Shown here one piece after another: positions 1 through 8,074 of a DNA stretch of 64,000 nucleotides (position 1 is the stretch's first letter; each line of letters starts with the position of its first letter). This DNA is from Fontivita pretiosa (GTDB lineage: Bacteria; Planctomycetota; Phycisphaerae; Tepidisphaerales; Tepidisphaeraceae): contig NZ_CP191258.1 of NCBI RefSeq assembly GCF_050410795.1, positions 3,968,001-4,032,000 of the forward strand, given 5' to 3'. The notes below the pieces were generated by a model that ran no database searches, was not told the DNA's origin, and saw nothing but the letters and a program-made list of their open reading frames with translations. A program made the translations under genes and the position numbers.

Positions 1-419
1 GGCTGGATCAGGGCTTTGCGTTCTGCAACGGGATCGCGCTGTGGCCGCGCGGGAAGATGCTGGTGGTGGCCGAGACGTTCACCAGGAAGCTGTGGGCGTA
101 CGACGTTGTCGCTGCGGGGCGGCTGGCCAACAAGCGTGTGTGGGCGACGTTGTCGGGCAGCCATCGCGGCGGGCCGGACGGCATCGACTTCGACATCGAC
201 GGCAACCTGCTGGCAACCAACTGGGGCGGCGGAGCGATCGAGGTATTCGATCCGCACGGCAAGCCGCTGGAACGCATCGCCACGCCATTCGAGCAGCCTT
301 CGAACCTGCATTTCGGCGGCGCCGACGGCTGCGACCTGTGGATCACCGAGCACACCAACAACGCCGTCTGGAAGACCCGCTGGCGCCGCCCGGGGCTGCT
401 GGCGATCCGGCGCATCTGA
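1..419 (+). CDS. SMP-30/gluconolactonase-like protein, C-terminal part (cut by window start)
   Basis: Only the last ~138 codons are present; the frame is open to the left edge and ends at TGA 417-419. The fragment has typical beta-propeller blades of the SMP-30/gluconolactonase/LRE family: FCNGIAL, a GPDGIDFDIDGNLLATNWGG blade and a closing WITEHTNNAVWKT segment. Family members hydrolyse sugar lactones to aldonic or aldaric acids with a bound divalent metal. The next two genes, an SDR dehydrogenase and an enolase-superfamily enzyme, begin 9 and 20 bp after the preceding stops, so the three probably form one operon. In an oxidative sugar-acid route a lactonase would act between them. The family is fairly clear; the substrate is inference, and the N-terminal metal ligands lie outside the window. 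Confidence 0.75.
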   Translation, partial: LDQGFAFCNGIALWPRGKMLVVAETFTRKLWAYDVVAAGRLANKRVWATLSGSHRGGPDGIDFDIDGNLLATNWGGGAIEVFDPHGKPLERIATPFEQPSNLHFGGADGCDLWITEHTNNAVWKTRWRRPGLLAIRRI

Positions 420-428
420 GGAGTCAAC

Positions 429-1295
429 ATGCGAATACTGATCACTGGAGCATGCGGTTGTCTGGGACGTGCCGTGCGTCGCGCAGCAGCAGCGCAGCAT
501 CAGCTCGTGCTGATGGATGTCGTCGAGCAGGTCGAGCGCGAAGGCGGGATTCGCGCCAGCGTCACCGATGAGCAGGCAGTCCGTCGCGCGGTTGAAGGAT
601 GCGATGCGATCATTCATACCGCTGCCCTGCACGGCGGGCATCGCCACACCCACACCAAGCCGCAGTACATCGCCACCAACGTCATCGGCGCCGAACACCT
701 GTTCGACGCGGCGATCAAGTCGGGCGTCAGGCGCGTGGTCATGGCCAGCACCATGGAAGTGCTGCTCGGCCAGAGTTGGGACGCCTACGGCACATCCATG
801 CTGGACGAGTCGCTTCCGCCGCGGCCGAACTGGATTTACCCGGTCACCAAGCTCCAGGTGGAGATCCTGGGGCATCATTACGCGCAGAACCACGGACTGG
901 AGGTAGCGCAACTGCGGTACGTGGCGTTCGACGACACGCCGATGCACAAGCTCGGGCTGTCGCTGATCTGCCGGTACATCAGCTCCGACGACGCCGGCCA
1001 GGCGACGCTGCTGGCGGCGACCAGACCCGGACTTCGCGATGAGGTCCTGTGCATCAGCAATGACAGCCCGCTGCGACAGCAGGACACCAACGACGCCCTG
1101 CGCGATCCCAAGGCCGTGCTGGAACGCCACTGGCCCGGATCGACGGCATTACTCCAGAAGCATGGTCTGGCTCCCGATCCGGCGCACTTCTGGCCGATTA
1201 CCCGAAACGACAACGCGAAGCTGAAGCTTGGCTGGCAGCCACGGGATACGTTTGAGGCGTTCCTGCGGCATCTGGGTTGGCAACGTCCATCGTGA
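429..1295 (+). CDS. NAD-dependent epimerase/dehydratase family SDR, uronate-dehydrogenase-like
   Basis: A 288-residue extended-type short-chain dehydrogenase. The Rossmann glycine motif GACGCLG is at residues 7-13, followed by an acidic residue after strand 2 (LMDVVE), which favours NAD. The catalytic triad is visible as Ser in MASTMEV and Tyr/Lys in YPVTK. The end (KLKLGWQPRDTFEAFLRHL) and the short length resemble uronate dehydrogenases, which oxidise galacturonate or glucuronate to aldarolactones. A strong Shine-Dalgarno sequence GAGGAG lies 5 nt before the ATG. A lactonase lies upstream and an enolase-superfamily gene downstream, which would suit a uronate-to-aldarate pathway. An ordinary sugar-nucleotide epimerase remains possible; the uronate role is inference. 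Confidence 0.75.
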   Translation: MRILITGACGCLGRAVRRAAAAQHQLVLMDVVEQVEREGGIRASVTDEQAVRRAVEGCDAIIHTAALHGGHRHTHTKPQYIATNVIGAEHLFDAAIKSGVRRVVMASTMEVLLGQSWDAYGTSMLDESLPPRPNWIYPVTKLQVEILGHHYAQNHGLEVAQLRYVAFDDTPMHKLGLSLICRYISSDDAGQATLLAATRPGLRDEVLCISNDSPLRQQDTNDALRDPKAVLERHWPGSTALLQKHGLAPDPAHFWPITRNDNAKLKLGWQPRDTFEAFLRHLGWQRPS

Positions 1296-1315
1296 TCACA
1301 GGGATACCCACGGCC

Positions 1316-2464
1316 ATGAAACTGATTCGTGTCGATGCGTATGAAGTGGTGGTGCCCGCTCGCCCGGGGCGCGTCAACAGCGAAGAGTACGGCCCGCCGA
1401 TCTGGGACATGATCCCCAAGCTCGTCGTCGAGTTCCACACCGACGACGGGCTTGTCGGACTGGGCGAGGGGCCTCGCAGCTCGGGCGAGACGACGCTGCG
1501 GTCGGCGTGCGCGCAGCTCGCCGGACGCGACCTGCGCGCGCTCTGTTTCCAGGAACCGCCGCTGCTGGACCTCTCGTCGCATGACATGTTCGCCGTTGCC
1601 AACCCCAGGCGTCCTCACCGGCTGCTGGAACGCAACTTCAACAACTACGATCATCTTGCGGTGCACGTGGCGCTGCTCGACCTGCTCGGCAAACACACCG
1701 GCCTGCCGCTGTGCGCGCTGATGGGCGGGGCGTATCGCGAGCGCGTGGCGGTGGACACGTGGATGGGACGGATGACGCCGCAGGACTCGGCGCGAATCTG
1801 TCGCGAAGCCCAGGCGCTGGGTTTCCATGGCGCGAAGATGAAGTGCGCTCTGGAAGACGACAACGTCGCCCGCGCCCAGGCGATTCGCGACGCCTGTGGC
1901 GAGCAGTTCAAGCTCACGTTCGATCCGAACCATCGCTTCTACCGTTTTGCCGAAGCGGCGCCGCTGGTGCGGCAGCTCGCCGCCGTCGGCAACCTCGGCT
2001 GCGTCGAGGATCCCTTTCCCAAGGGGGATCTGGAAGCCTATCGCATGCTGCGCCAGCTCGCGCTGGCGCCGATCGCGCTTCACCTGCCGTACGATTCGAT
2101 CCTGATCGAGGCGATCCGCACTCATGCGTGCGATTTCGTCAACCTCGGCGGCACGCCGTGGGACATCAAGCGCGGCGGGGAGGTCTGCTGGCTGGCGGGA
2201 ATCCCCACGTGGCACGGATCCGGGGTCGATCTGGGAATCCTGGAGGCATGCTACCTGCACACGGCGGCGGCGACGAAGTCGATGTGGCGCCCGTGCGACA
2301 TCTTTGGCCGAACGATTCGCGAGCACAACCTCATCACCAACCCCATGATTGCGCAGGACGGCTCCATGCCCGTGCCCGCCGGGCCGGGGCTGGGCGTCGA
2401 GCTCGATCGCGATGCCCTGGACCGCTATACGAAACGGCGGTTCTCGTTTAACGTCAGCGGGTGA
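1316..2464 (+). CDS. Mandelate racemase/muconate lactonizing enzyme (enolase superfamily) protein
   Basis: A 382-residue enolase-superfamily enzyme with the alpha/beta capping domain followed by the barrel. Visible catalytic features are the Lys-x-Lys pair in GAKMKCAL (K174, K176), the metal-binding Asp in TFDPNHR (D203) and Glu in CVEDPFPKGD (E231), and a late HGSGVDLGI segment. KxK members commonly dehydrate or cycloisomerise sugar acids. The frame opens at a TTG at 1277 inside the previous gene, but the ATG at 1316 starts the conserved MKLIRVDAYEV, so I use it. The stop overlaps the next ATG (TGATG, 2462-2466), which suggests translational coupling. The likely role is aldonate/aldarate dehydratase or galactarolactone cycloisomerase; the substrate cannot be read from the sequence. 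Confidence 0.85.
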   Translation: MKLIRVDAYEVVVPARPGRVNSEEYGPPIWDMIPKLVVEFHTDDGLVGLGEGPRSSGETTLRSACAQLAGRDLRALCFQEPPLLDLSSHDMFAVANPRRPHRLLERNFNNYDHLAVHVALLDLLGKHTGLPLCALMGGAYRERVAVDTWMGRMTPQDSARICREAQALGFHGAKMKCALEDDNVARAQAIRDACGEQFKLTFDPNHRFYRFAEAAPLVRQLAAVGNLGCVEDPFPKGDLEAYRMLRQLALAPIALHLPYDSILIEAIRTHACDFVNLGGTPWDIKRGGEVCWLAGIPTWHGSGVDLGILEACYLHTAAATKSMWRPCDIFGRTIREHNLITNPMIAQDGSMPVPAGPGLGVELDRDALDRYTKRRFSFNVSG

Positions 2465-4824
2465 TGACCGAGTCGATGGAATTACTGGATCGCTACGACG
2501 TCACGTGGGATTCGCCCAGCGCCGACATTTCCGGCACGATGCCGCTGGGCAATGGCGACGTCGCCGTGAACGTCTGGGTCGAACGCAGCGCACAGCGTGA
2601 CGGCGAGCTGCTGCTGCTGATCGCCAAATCCGATGCCTGGGACGAGAACTCGATCAACCTGAAGCTCGGACGAATCCGAATCACGCTGCGCCCGAATCCA
2701 TTTGTCCAGGGAGGCTCGTTCCGGCAGACGTTGCGCCTACGAAACGGCCAGATCGAGATCGCTGCCGCGGATGTTGCGCTGCGCGTCTGGGTCGATGCGA
2801 ATCATCCCATCATTCACATCGATGCCGACGGCACATCGCCTTTCGAAATGCAGGCGGCGCTGGAGATGTGGCGGACCGAGCCGCGGCAGATTATGACCCA
2901 GACCGGCGACATCTTCAAGAACCTCCAGGGGCCTGATCCTTATCCGACGACCATCTGGCCGGACCATGTGCTGTCGCGCGGCAACCGGGTGATCTGGTGC
3001 CATCATAATCAGCGGCGCCAGCCCGATGGCTTTGAGATCAACATGAAGCTCCAGGGTCTGGGCGGCTTCATCGAGCAGATGCCGCACCCGCTGGTTGGTC
3101 GCACTTTTGGCGCGGGGATGCAGGGAGCGGAGTTTTCGGCGGTCGATGCGCTGACGCTCGCCGCGCCGGCACGCTGCCGACATCGGTTGTCGATCCACGT
3201 CCTGACGCTGCATCCGGCGACCATCGAGCAGTGGCAGCAGCGGATCGAGTCGATGATGGATCAGTCGCACGAGGATACCTGGCAGGAGCACCAGCGATGG
3301 TGGTCGGACTTCTGGAACCGGAGCTGGATCTACGTCACGTCGCAAAGCGACCCGGACAACGCCTTTTGCATCACGCAAAGCTACATCCTCCAGCGTTTCA
3401 TGAATGCCAGCGCCGGGCGGGGGGCTTCGCCGATCAAGTTCAACGGCTCGCTGTTCACGGTCGGCAGGCCGGAAGATCCGGACTTTCGACGCTGGGGCGG
3501 GCCGGGGTTCTGGTTCATGAATCAGCGGCTGGTTTACTGGCCGATGCTGGCGGCGGGGGACCTGGACCTCATGCTCCCGTGGCTGCGGATGTATCGCGAT
3601 CAGCTTCCGCTCCAGCGGCATCGCACCAGCACCTACTATGGCCACGGCGGCGCGCATTACCCGGAGACGCTCATGTTCTGGGGCGCCGAGGTCAGCGCGC
3701 ACTACGAATGGATTCCATTCGAGCAGCGCGCCACCCCGGAGGCGCAGTGCCCTTACGTGCGCTATTACTGGTCCGGTGGAATCGAGCTGACGCTGATCCT
3801 GCTGAGCTACTACCAGCACAGCGGCGACGAGCGGTTCGCGCAGGAGGTGCTGCTGCCCATCGCCGACGCCGTCACGCAGTTCTACGACGAGCACTACCCG
3901 CGCGATGCTGCCGGCAAGATCCGATTCGAGCCTGCCCAGTCGCTGGAGACGTGGCACGAAGCCGTGAACCCGCTGCCGGAGATCGCCGGCCTGCGCTACG
4001 TGCTCGCGAAGCTCGTGAAGATGCTCACTCCCTCTTCCCCCTCCCCCGGTACTCCGGGGGAGGGCAGGGGTGGGGGTTCTTCTTCGAGAACCATTACACT
4101 CTCGACCTCGCAACAGAACCCTCACCCTAACCCTCTCCCTGAGTACAGGGAGAGGGGACAAGAGGGCGATCTCTCGGAGTTCCGGGAGAGGGGATTGGAG
4201 CGAATGGTTGCTCGCTGGCGGCGCATGCTGGATGAGCTTCCGCCGATACCGACTGGTCAGAAGGATGGCCGCCGCGTCGTTCTGCCGGGCGAGCGATTCG
4301 ATCGCAAAAAGAACTCGGAAAATCCGGAGCTGTACTGCGTGTTTCCGTATCGTCTGTTTGGCCTGGGCAAGCCCGATTTGCAACTGGCGCGCGACACCTT
4401 TGCCGCCCGACTACATCAATCGCACGATTGCTGGTCGCAGGACGATATCCAGATGGCGCTGCTGGGATTGACCGATCAGGCCAAGCAGTGGATATCGCGG
4501 CGTGCCTCGCCCGCTTCACACAGCGACAGCCGCTTCCCCGCGTTCTGGAATGCCTTTCACGACTGGGTTCCGGACATGGACCACGGCGGGGTGCTGCAAC
4601 TGGCGCTCCAGCTCATGCTGATGCAATGCGAAGGCCGGCAGATTCTGCTTCTGCCCGCCTGGCCGCCCCAGTGGGATGCCGATTTCAAGCTCCACGCGCC
4701 GTACCAGACGATCGTCGAAGGTCGCGTGCGCGATGGAAAGATTGTCGATCTTCGCGTCTCACCAGCGGAGCGCGCCGCGGACGTCGTTCTCTGTCGGCCC
4801 GTCACCGAGACCAGTTCTGTTTGA
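2464..4824 (+). CDS. DUF5703-domain glycoside-hydrolase-like protein carrying a repeat-encoded insert
   Basis: A 786-residue protein. The N-terminus (YDVTWDSPSADISGTMPLGN, then LLLLIAKSDAWDE and LGRIRITL) is the DUF5703 signature, found ahead of GH95-like alpha-toroid enzymes in polysaccharide-degrading bacteria. The middle is aromatic-rich like an (alpha/alpha)6 barrel (GGPGFWFMNQRLVYWPML, SYYQHSGDERFAQEVLLPI). The end (ILLLPAWPPQWDADFKLHAP) matches the C-terminal beta domain of such hydrolases. No signal peptide is evident. Residues ~519-580 (SPSPGTPGEGRG and PHPNPLPEYRERG) come from palindromic repeat DNA and are foreign to the fold, yet the frame stays open. The start is coupled to the preceding gene's stop. 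It ends 23 bp inside the convergent URO-D-family gene. Activity and substrate are unknown. Confidence 0.7.
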   Translation: MTESMELLDRYDVTWDSPSADISGTMPLGNGDVAVNVWVERSAQRDGELLLLIAKSDAWDENSINLKLGRIRITLRPNPFVQGGSFRQTLRLRNGQIEIAAADVALRVWVDANHPIIHIDADGTSPFEMQAALEMWRTEPRQIMTQTGDIFKNLQGPDPYPTTIWPDHVLSRGNRVIWCHHNQRRQPDGFEINMKLQGLGGFIEQMPHPLVGRTFGAGMQGAEFSAVDALTLAAPARCRHRLSIHVLTLHPATIEQWQQRIESMMDQSHEDTWQEHQRWWSDFWNRSWIYVTSQSDPDNAFCITQSYILQRFMNASAGRGASPIKFNGSLFTVGRPEDPDFRRWGGPGFWFMNQRLVYWPMLAAGDLDLMLPWLRMYRDQLPLQRHRTSTYYGHGGAHYPETLMFWGAEVSAHYEWIPFEQRATPEAQCPYVRYYWSGGIELTLILLSYYQHSGDERFAQEVLLPIADAVTQFYDEHYPRDAAGKIRFEPAQSLETWHEAVNPLPEIAGLRYVLAKLVKMLTPSSPSPGTPGEGRGGGSSSRTITLSTSQQNPHPNPLPEYRERGQEGDLSEFRERGLERMVARWRRMLDELPPIPTGQKDGRRVVLPGERFDRKKNSENPELYCVFPYRLFGLGKPDLQLARDTFAARLHQSHDCWSQDDIQMALLGLTDQAKQWISRRASPASHSDSRFPAFWNAFHDWVPDMDHGGVLQLALQLMLMQCEGRQILLLPAWPPQWDADFKLHAPYQTIVEGRVRDGKIVDLRVSPAERAADVVLCRPVTETSSV
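4027..4196 (+). repeat. Palindromic repeat cluster inserted in frame in a coding region
   Basis: Two perfect 11-bp-arm hairpins with 4-nt loops are visible: CCCTCCCCCGG at 4039-4049 with CCGGGGGAGGG at 4054-4064, and CCCTCTCCCTG at 4131-4141 with CAGGGAGAGGG at 4146-4156. A third, imperfect copy is at ~4171-4190. The loops are TACT or AGTA. The same design occurs in valS near 23933-23958. The cluster is translated as a Pro/Gly/Arg-rich linker. It is a REP-like non-autonomous palindromic repeat by appearance; how it moves is unknown. Confidence 0.8.
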
Positions 4825-5827
4825 GATACTCGATGTAGAACATCGCGTTTTCCACCGGCACGTTGCTGGGGATGTGGTTGCCCACCGCGAAGAAGAAGCC
4901 GGGGCACTTGCGCGCCAGCGGCAGCGTGGCGTCGATCTCGGCCTGGATCTGCTCGCGGGTGCCGAAGGTGAGCGTGCGGCAATCGAGCTTGCTGCCCATG
5001 ATCACGTGGGTTTGGCCGTATTTTTCGACGACTTTTTCCAGCGGAACGACCGGTTCAAAGATGAAGCCGTCGGCGCCGGCGCGGGCGATGTCGTCCAGAA
5101 ACATCGACCAGTCGCCGTCGGAACAATACAGCACCTTCTTGCCCGCGCGCTTGAGCACCGACCACAGCTCGGCATATCTGGGAAAGATCGCCCGGCGGTA
5201 AAACTGCGGGTTCATGAACGGGCCGCTCGTCCACACCATGTCGTCGTGACACAGGAAGACTTCGATGCTCGTTTTGGCCTGGGCCTTGTAATAGTGCATG
5301 CTCAGGCGAAAGAAGCTGTCCAGGACCTTTTCGAACTGCTGCTGGTCGGTGGCGGCTTCCAGGAGCATTTCCCAGCCGAACGCCTGGATGGCGCCGGAGA
5401 TCAGCGTGTTGTAGTACCCGCCGGGGAAAACCTGGTTGGGACGTTTCTTGCGCGCGCGAGCATAGGCTTCCTCGTAGTAGCGAACCAGCTCCTCCTGGTC
5501 GGGCACGCCGTATTCCTTCTCGGCGTCGAAGGCCCAGACCTCCTCGACGCTGTGAAACGGGCAGGGCTTGGGTTCGCGGCGATCGCGCCCACCTTCCAGG
5601 AAATCCGCGTGTCCCATGTCCGTGACCCGCCCGCGCTTATCCCAGGGGACCGGCCCGTCGTTGGTCGCCCAGATGAAATCCATCTCCCAGCGGTCATCGA
5701 AGCACTCCAGATGCGGCAGAAGCTGCTTCAGATGTCGCTTCAGGGCATCGTTGGTGCAGTAGTCGGTATGGGCGATCCGCGGCGTGGGGCGGAGATAAAT
5801 CGTGTCCAGACCAATCTGATAGCTCAT
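4802..5827 (-). CDS. Uroporphyrinogen decarboxylase (URO-D) family protein, probably not HemE
   Basis: A 341-residue protein starting at MSYQIGLDTIYL; the frame stays open for 67 more codons upstream but that part is low-complexity and unlike the family. Family features are FFRLSMHYYKAQA, the strand CHDDMVWTSGPFMNPQFYRRAIFPRYAEL, and the C-terminal KYGQTHVIMGSKLDCRTLTFGTREQI segment. URO-D superfamily members include HemE and corrinoid-dependent methyltransferases; divergent members are common in planctomycete sugar clusters. There is no clear HemE N-terminal arginine motif, and the surroundings are carbohydrate genes, so a heme role is unlikely. The 3' end overlaps the convergent glycoside-hydrolase-like gene by 23 bp. 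Its function is unassigned. Confidence 0.65.
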   Translation of the reverse strand: MSYQIGLDTIYLRPTPRIAHTDYCTNDALKRHLKQLLPHLECFDDRWEMDFIWATNDGPVPWDKRGRVTDMGHADFLEGGRDRREPKPCPFHSVEEVWAFDAEKEYGVPDQEELVRYYEEAYARARKKRPNQVFPGGYYNTLISGAIQAFGWEMLLEAATDQQQFEKVLDSFFRLSMHYYKAQAKTSIEVFLCHDDMVWTSGPFMNPQFYRRAIFPRYAELWSVLKRAGKKVLYCSDGDWSMFLDDIARAGADGFIFEPVVPLEKVVEKYGQTHVIMGSKLDCRTLTFGTREQIQAEIDATLPLARKCPGFFFAVGNHIPSNVPVENAMFYIEYLKQNWSR

Positions 5828-5915
5828 GAGGTTCGTCTTGTGGTGTTGAGGGGGATTGTACGGCAACGGGCGGTTGGAGGCACGCGCGGCGCAGGAACGG
5901 AGCCAAACGCTGCGA

Positions 5916-7985
5916 TCACTTGCGATCGATCTCGCGTACCATCGACGAGACCTTCTGCATGTCCAGTCGCAGCAGGGCGATCTGTTTCTGGCCGGAGCCG
6001 GGAGCGGCGTCGGCGACGACCTGAACAATATCGGGAGTGACCACGCGGGAGATTTGAACCTTGGGCAGCTTCAGGTCTTCGACAAGCCGACCGGTGTTGG
6101 GGCCGAACACGCCCTGGCCGTAGATGAGCCAGCCGCTGTTGTCCGGCAGCCAGGCCAGAGCGTTGCCGGTGAAGTTATGGGTATCCAGTCCGGGCATGAC
6201 GCCGGCGGGATAGACGTGCTCGGCGACGAGCTGGGCGTTCTGACTGCTGGGCTGGATCTGATAGCACAGCAGCAGGGCGTTGCCGCTCTGCTCAAAGAGG
6301 ATCGCCAGCCGCGTGTTGTCGAAGGAAAAAGCCATTCCCGTGGGTGTCAGCGGCCAGCGCGGATCCAGTGACGTGATCGCGGCGGAATTGATCTGTCGGC
6401 CAGTCTCCAGGTTGTACACCAAAACCGTCGGGATGTTCTGGACCTTAGCGGTGATGGCGGCGAGCATTCCGTCGGGGCTGACCGCCAGCGTGTTGCCGAT
6501 CGTCTCGAAGAAGGGCGTGGCGATGAGCCGGGCCGGTTGATCGGAGAACATCTGCACGACCTGAAGGGTGCAGGCGTCGCTGCGTTGCCAGCGGATCAGC
6601 AGGCGATCGGTGCCGGCGAATCCGACCAGCTCCGGCCAGCCCAGCGCGTTGTCCAGATAAAGCACCTTGGCGACGCGTTGATCCACGAAGCTCCAGACCT
6701 GCACCGACAGCCGCGGAAACGTCGCGATCCGCGCCAGGTACACGCCGTCGGGGCTCAGCACGTACTTGTTGCCGCCGGGTTCGGAGGAGGCGGCGAACCT
6801 GGCCTGGCCGTCGTGCTCCCAGGTGCGCGTGTCCCACAGGTCGATCTGCATGTTGCCATCGACCTGTCGGCGCACGGCGATGTAGGGCGAATCGGTCAGC
6901 GGGCGGATCACCTCGTCAAAGGCGGGTGGAATCGGCGCGGCCTTGGACAGCTTCACCAGCGGGGAACTGCTGATCGGCGGCTCGGTCGGCGACGGTGACG
7001 GCGGCGTTGGGGTCTGGGGCTCTGTCGTGGGTGGGAGGCTGGTGTTGTTCGTCGGCGCGGGGCGGATGGTCCGCGGCTGGCGCGCCGCCAGCAGTTGCTT
7101 CTGTTGTTCCTGCGAAATCCACGCCATCCCCTGGGCGATGGGGCTGGCGGGCACGACGTCCGGGCGCTTCGTGGCCACTACGATGTTCAGCGCCAGCGTG
7201 TTCAACCCCCACATGACGATGCCCGCGATGCCCAGACCCAGAAAGAACCCGATGCTGGCGAACAGAGCCGTCGGCGCGATCTCGTAGGGCTGAAGTCGGA
7301 ACAGCAGCCACAGCGCCGCGGTGGAGATGGCCACGCCCGCCAGACACCCCAGCACCAGGGCGATGAGCTGTCCGTCGCCGACGAGCCACATGACCACGCC
7401 GATGGCCCAGGCGGGCAGATACGTCGCGAACGCTCGCCAGCGATCGGCGATGGGCATCTGGAAGCGATATCTGCGTCCGGCGGCGCGGATCATCGCCAGC
7501 GACAGCGGCGCGATCAGCAGCGAATAGGCCAGGATCAGGATCGCCAGCCGCGCGAGCTTGATCCACAACACGGGCGTTTCGGATCGCGTCAGGCTCTGGT
7601 ATCCAAGCCACAGCAGCGAGCCGACGGTCAGCACGATCGGGGTCCAGTAGTCAAGCTCCTTGGCGTAGGCGAACTTGAAGCGGACGTTGGTTCGGCCGGT
7701 GCGAAGCGGGGCGACGGGTGGCGACTCGGCGTCGGTGAAGGGTTCGCCCGGCGCGGCGCGGGCCATACCCGATCCGCCGCTGGTCATGCTCGCGTCGATG
7801 GCATGGAAGCTCTTTTCCAGCTCGGCCAGCTCGGCGATGGCGTTGAGGTCCGGGCCGCTGTCGATATCAGCCTGGGGCACCTGGAAGATGTTTCCGCACT
7901 GCTTGCAGCGTACCCGCTTGCCGGCCATGGCGTCCGGCGCCTGGTACTTTCGTCCGCAAGTGGTGCATTCGGCGGTAATGGCCAT
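5916..7985 (-). CDS. MJ0042-type zinc-finger membrane protein with C-terminal propeller-like domain
   Basis: A 689-residue protein. Residues 1-40 form a zinc ribbon, with C7xxC10 and C27xxC30 (CTTCGRKYQAP, VRCKQCGNIF), as in MJ0042-family N-termini. After a charged linker come about five hydrophobic helices (~residues 110-270, including LVLTVGSLLWLGY-like and LASIGFFLGLGIAGIVMW-like stretches), then a Pro/Thr-rich linker (TEPQTPTPPSPSPTEPP). The last ~330 residues have repeated beta-strand units (SPDGVYLARIATF, VSPDGMLAAITA, MAFSFDNTRLAIL), like WD40/YVTN propeller blades. It is probably an integral membrane protein with a cytoplasmic zinc ribbon. This layout recurs in planctomycetes without a known function. 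It is transcribed toward the URO-D-family gene, 88 bp away. Confidence 0.7.
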   Translation of the reverse strand: MAITAECTTCGRKYQAPDAMAGKRVRCKQCGNIFQVPQADIDSGPDLNAIAELAELEKSFHAIDASMTSGGSGMARAAPGEPFTDAESPPVAPLRTGRTNVRFKFAYAKELDYWTPIVLTVGSLLWLGYQSLTRSETPVLWIKLARLAILILAYSLLIAPLSLAMIRAAGRRYRFQMPIADRWRAFATYLPAWAIGVVMWLVGDGQLIALVLGCLAGVAISTAALWLLFRLQPYEIAPTALFASIGFFLGLGIAGIVMWGLNTLALNIVVATKRPDVVPASPIAQGMAWISQEQQKQLLAARQPRTIRPAPTNNTSLPPTTEPQTPTPPSPSPTEPPISSSPLVKLSKAAPIPPAFDEVIRPLTDSPYIAVRRQVDGNMQIDLWDTRTWEHDGQARFAASSEPGGNKYVLSPDGVYLARIATFPRLSVQVWSFVDQRVAKVLYLDNALGWPELVGFAGTDRLLIRWQRSDACTLQVVQMFSDQPARLIATPFFETIGNTLAVSPDGMLAAITAKVQNIPTVLVYNLETGRQINSAAITSLDPRWPLTPTGMAFSFDNTRLAILFEQSGNALLLCYQIQPSSQNAQLVAEHVYPAGVMPGLDTHNFTGNALAWLPDNSGWLIYGQGVFGPNTGRLVEDLKLPKVQISRVVTPDIVQVVADAAPGSGQKQIALLRLDMQKVSSMVREIDRK

Positions 7986-8074
7986 TCCGAAACGTGCCCC
8001 TCAAGACCATGACACTGACGGGTCAGGAAAGTTTCACCCCAAGATGCAGAAAGATCAAGTCGAACCCAAAGGGG

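Noticed and set aside
878..2326. 482-codon minus-strand open frame
   Set aside because: It is antisense to the SDR and enolase-superfamily genes; no recognisable domain.
2737..4383. 548-codon minus-strand open frame
   Set aside because: It is antisense to the DUF5703 gene and includes the palindromic repeats read backward.
4676..6040. 454-codon plus-strand open frame
   Set aside because: It is antisense to the URO-D-family gene, which has clear family segments.
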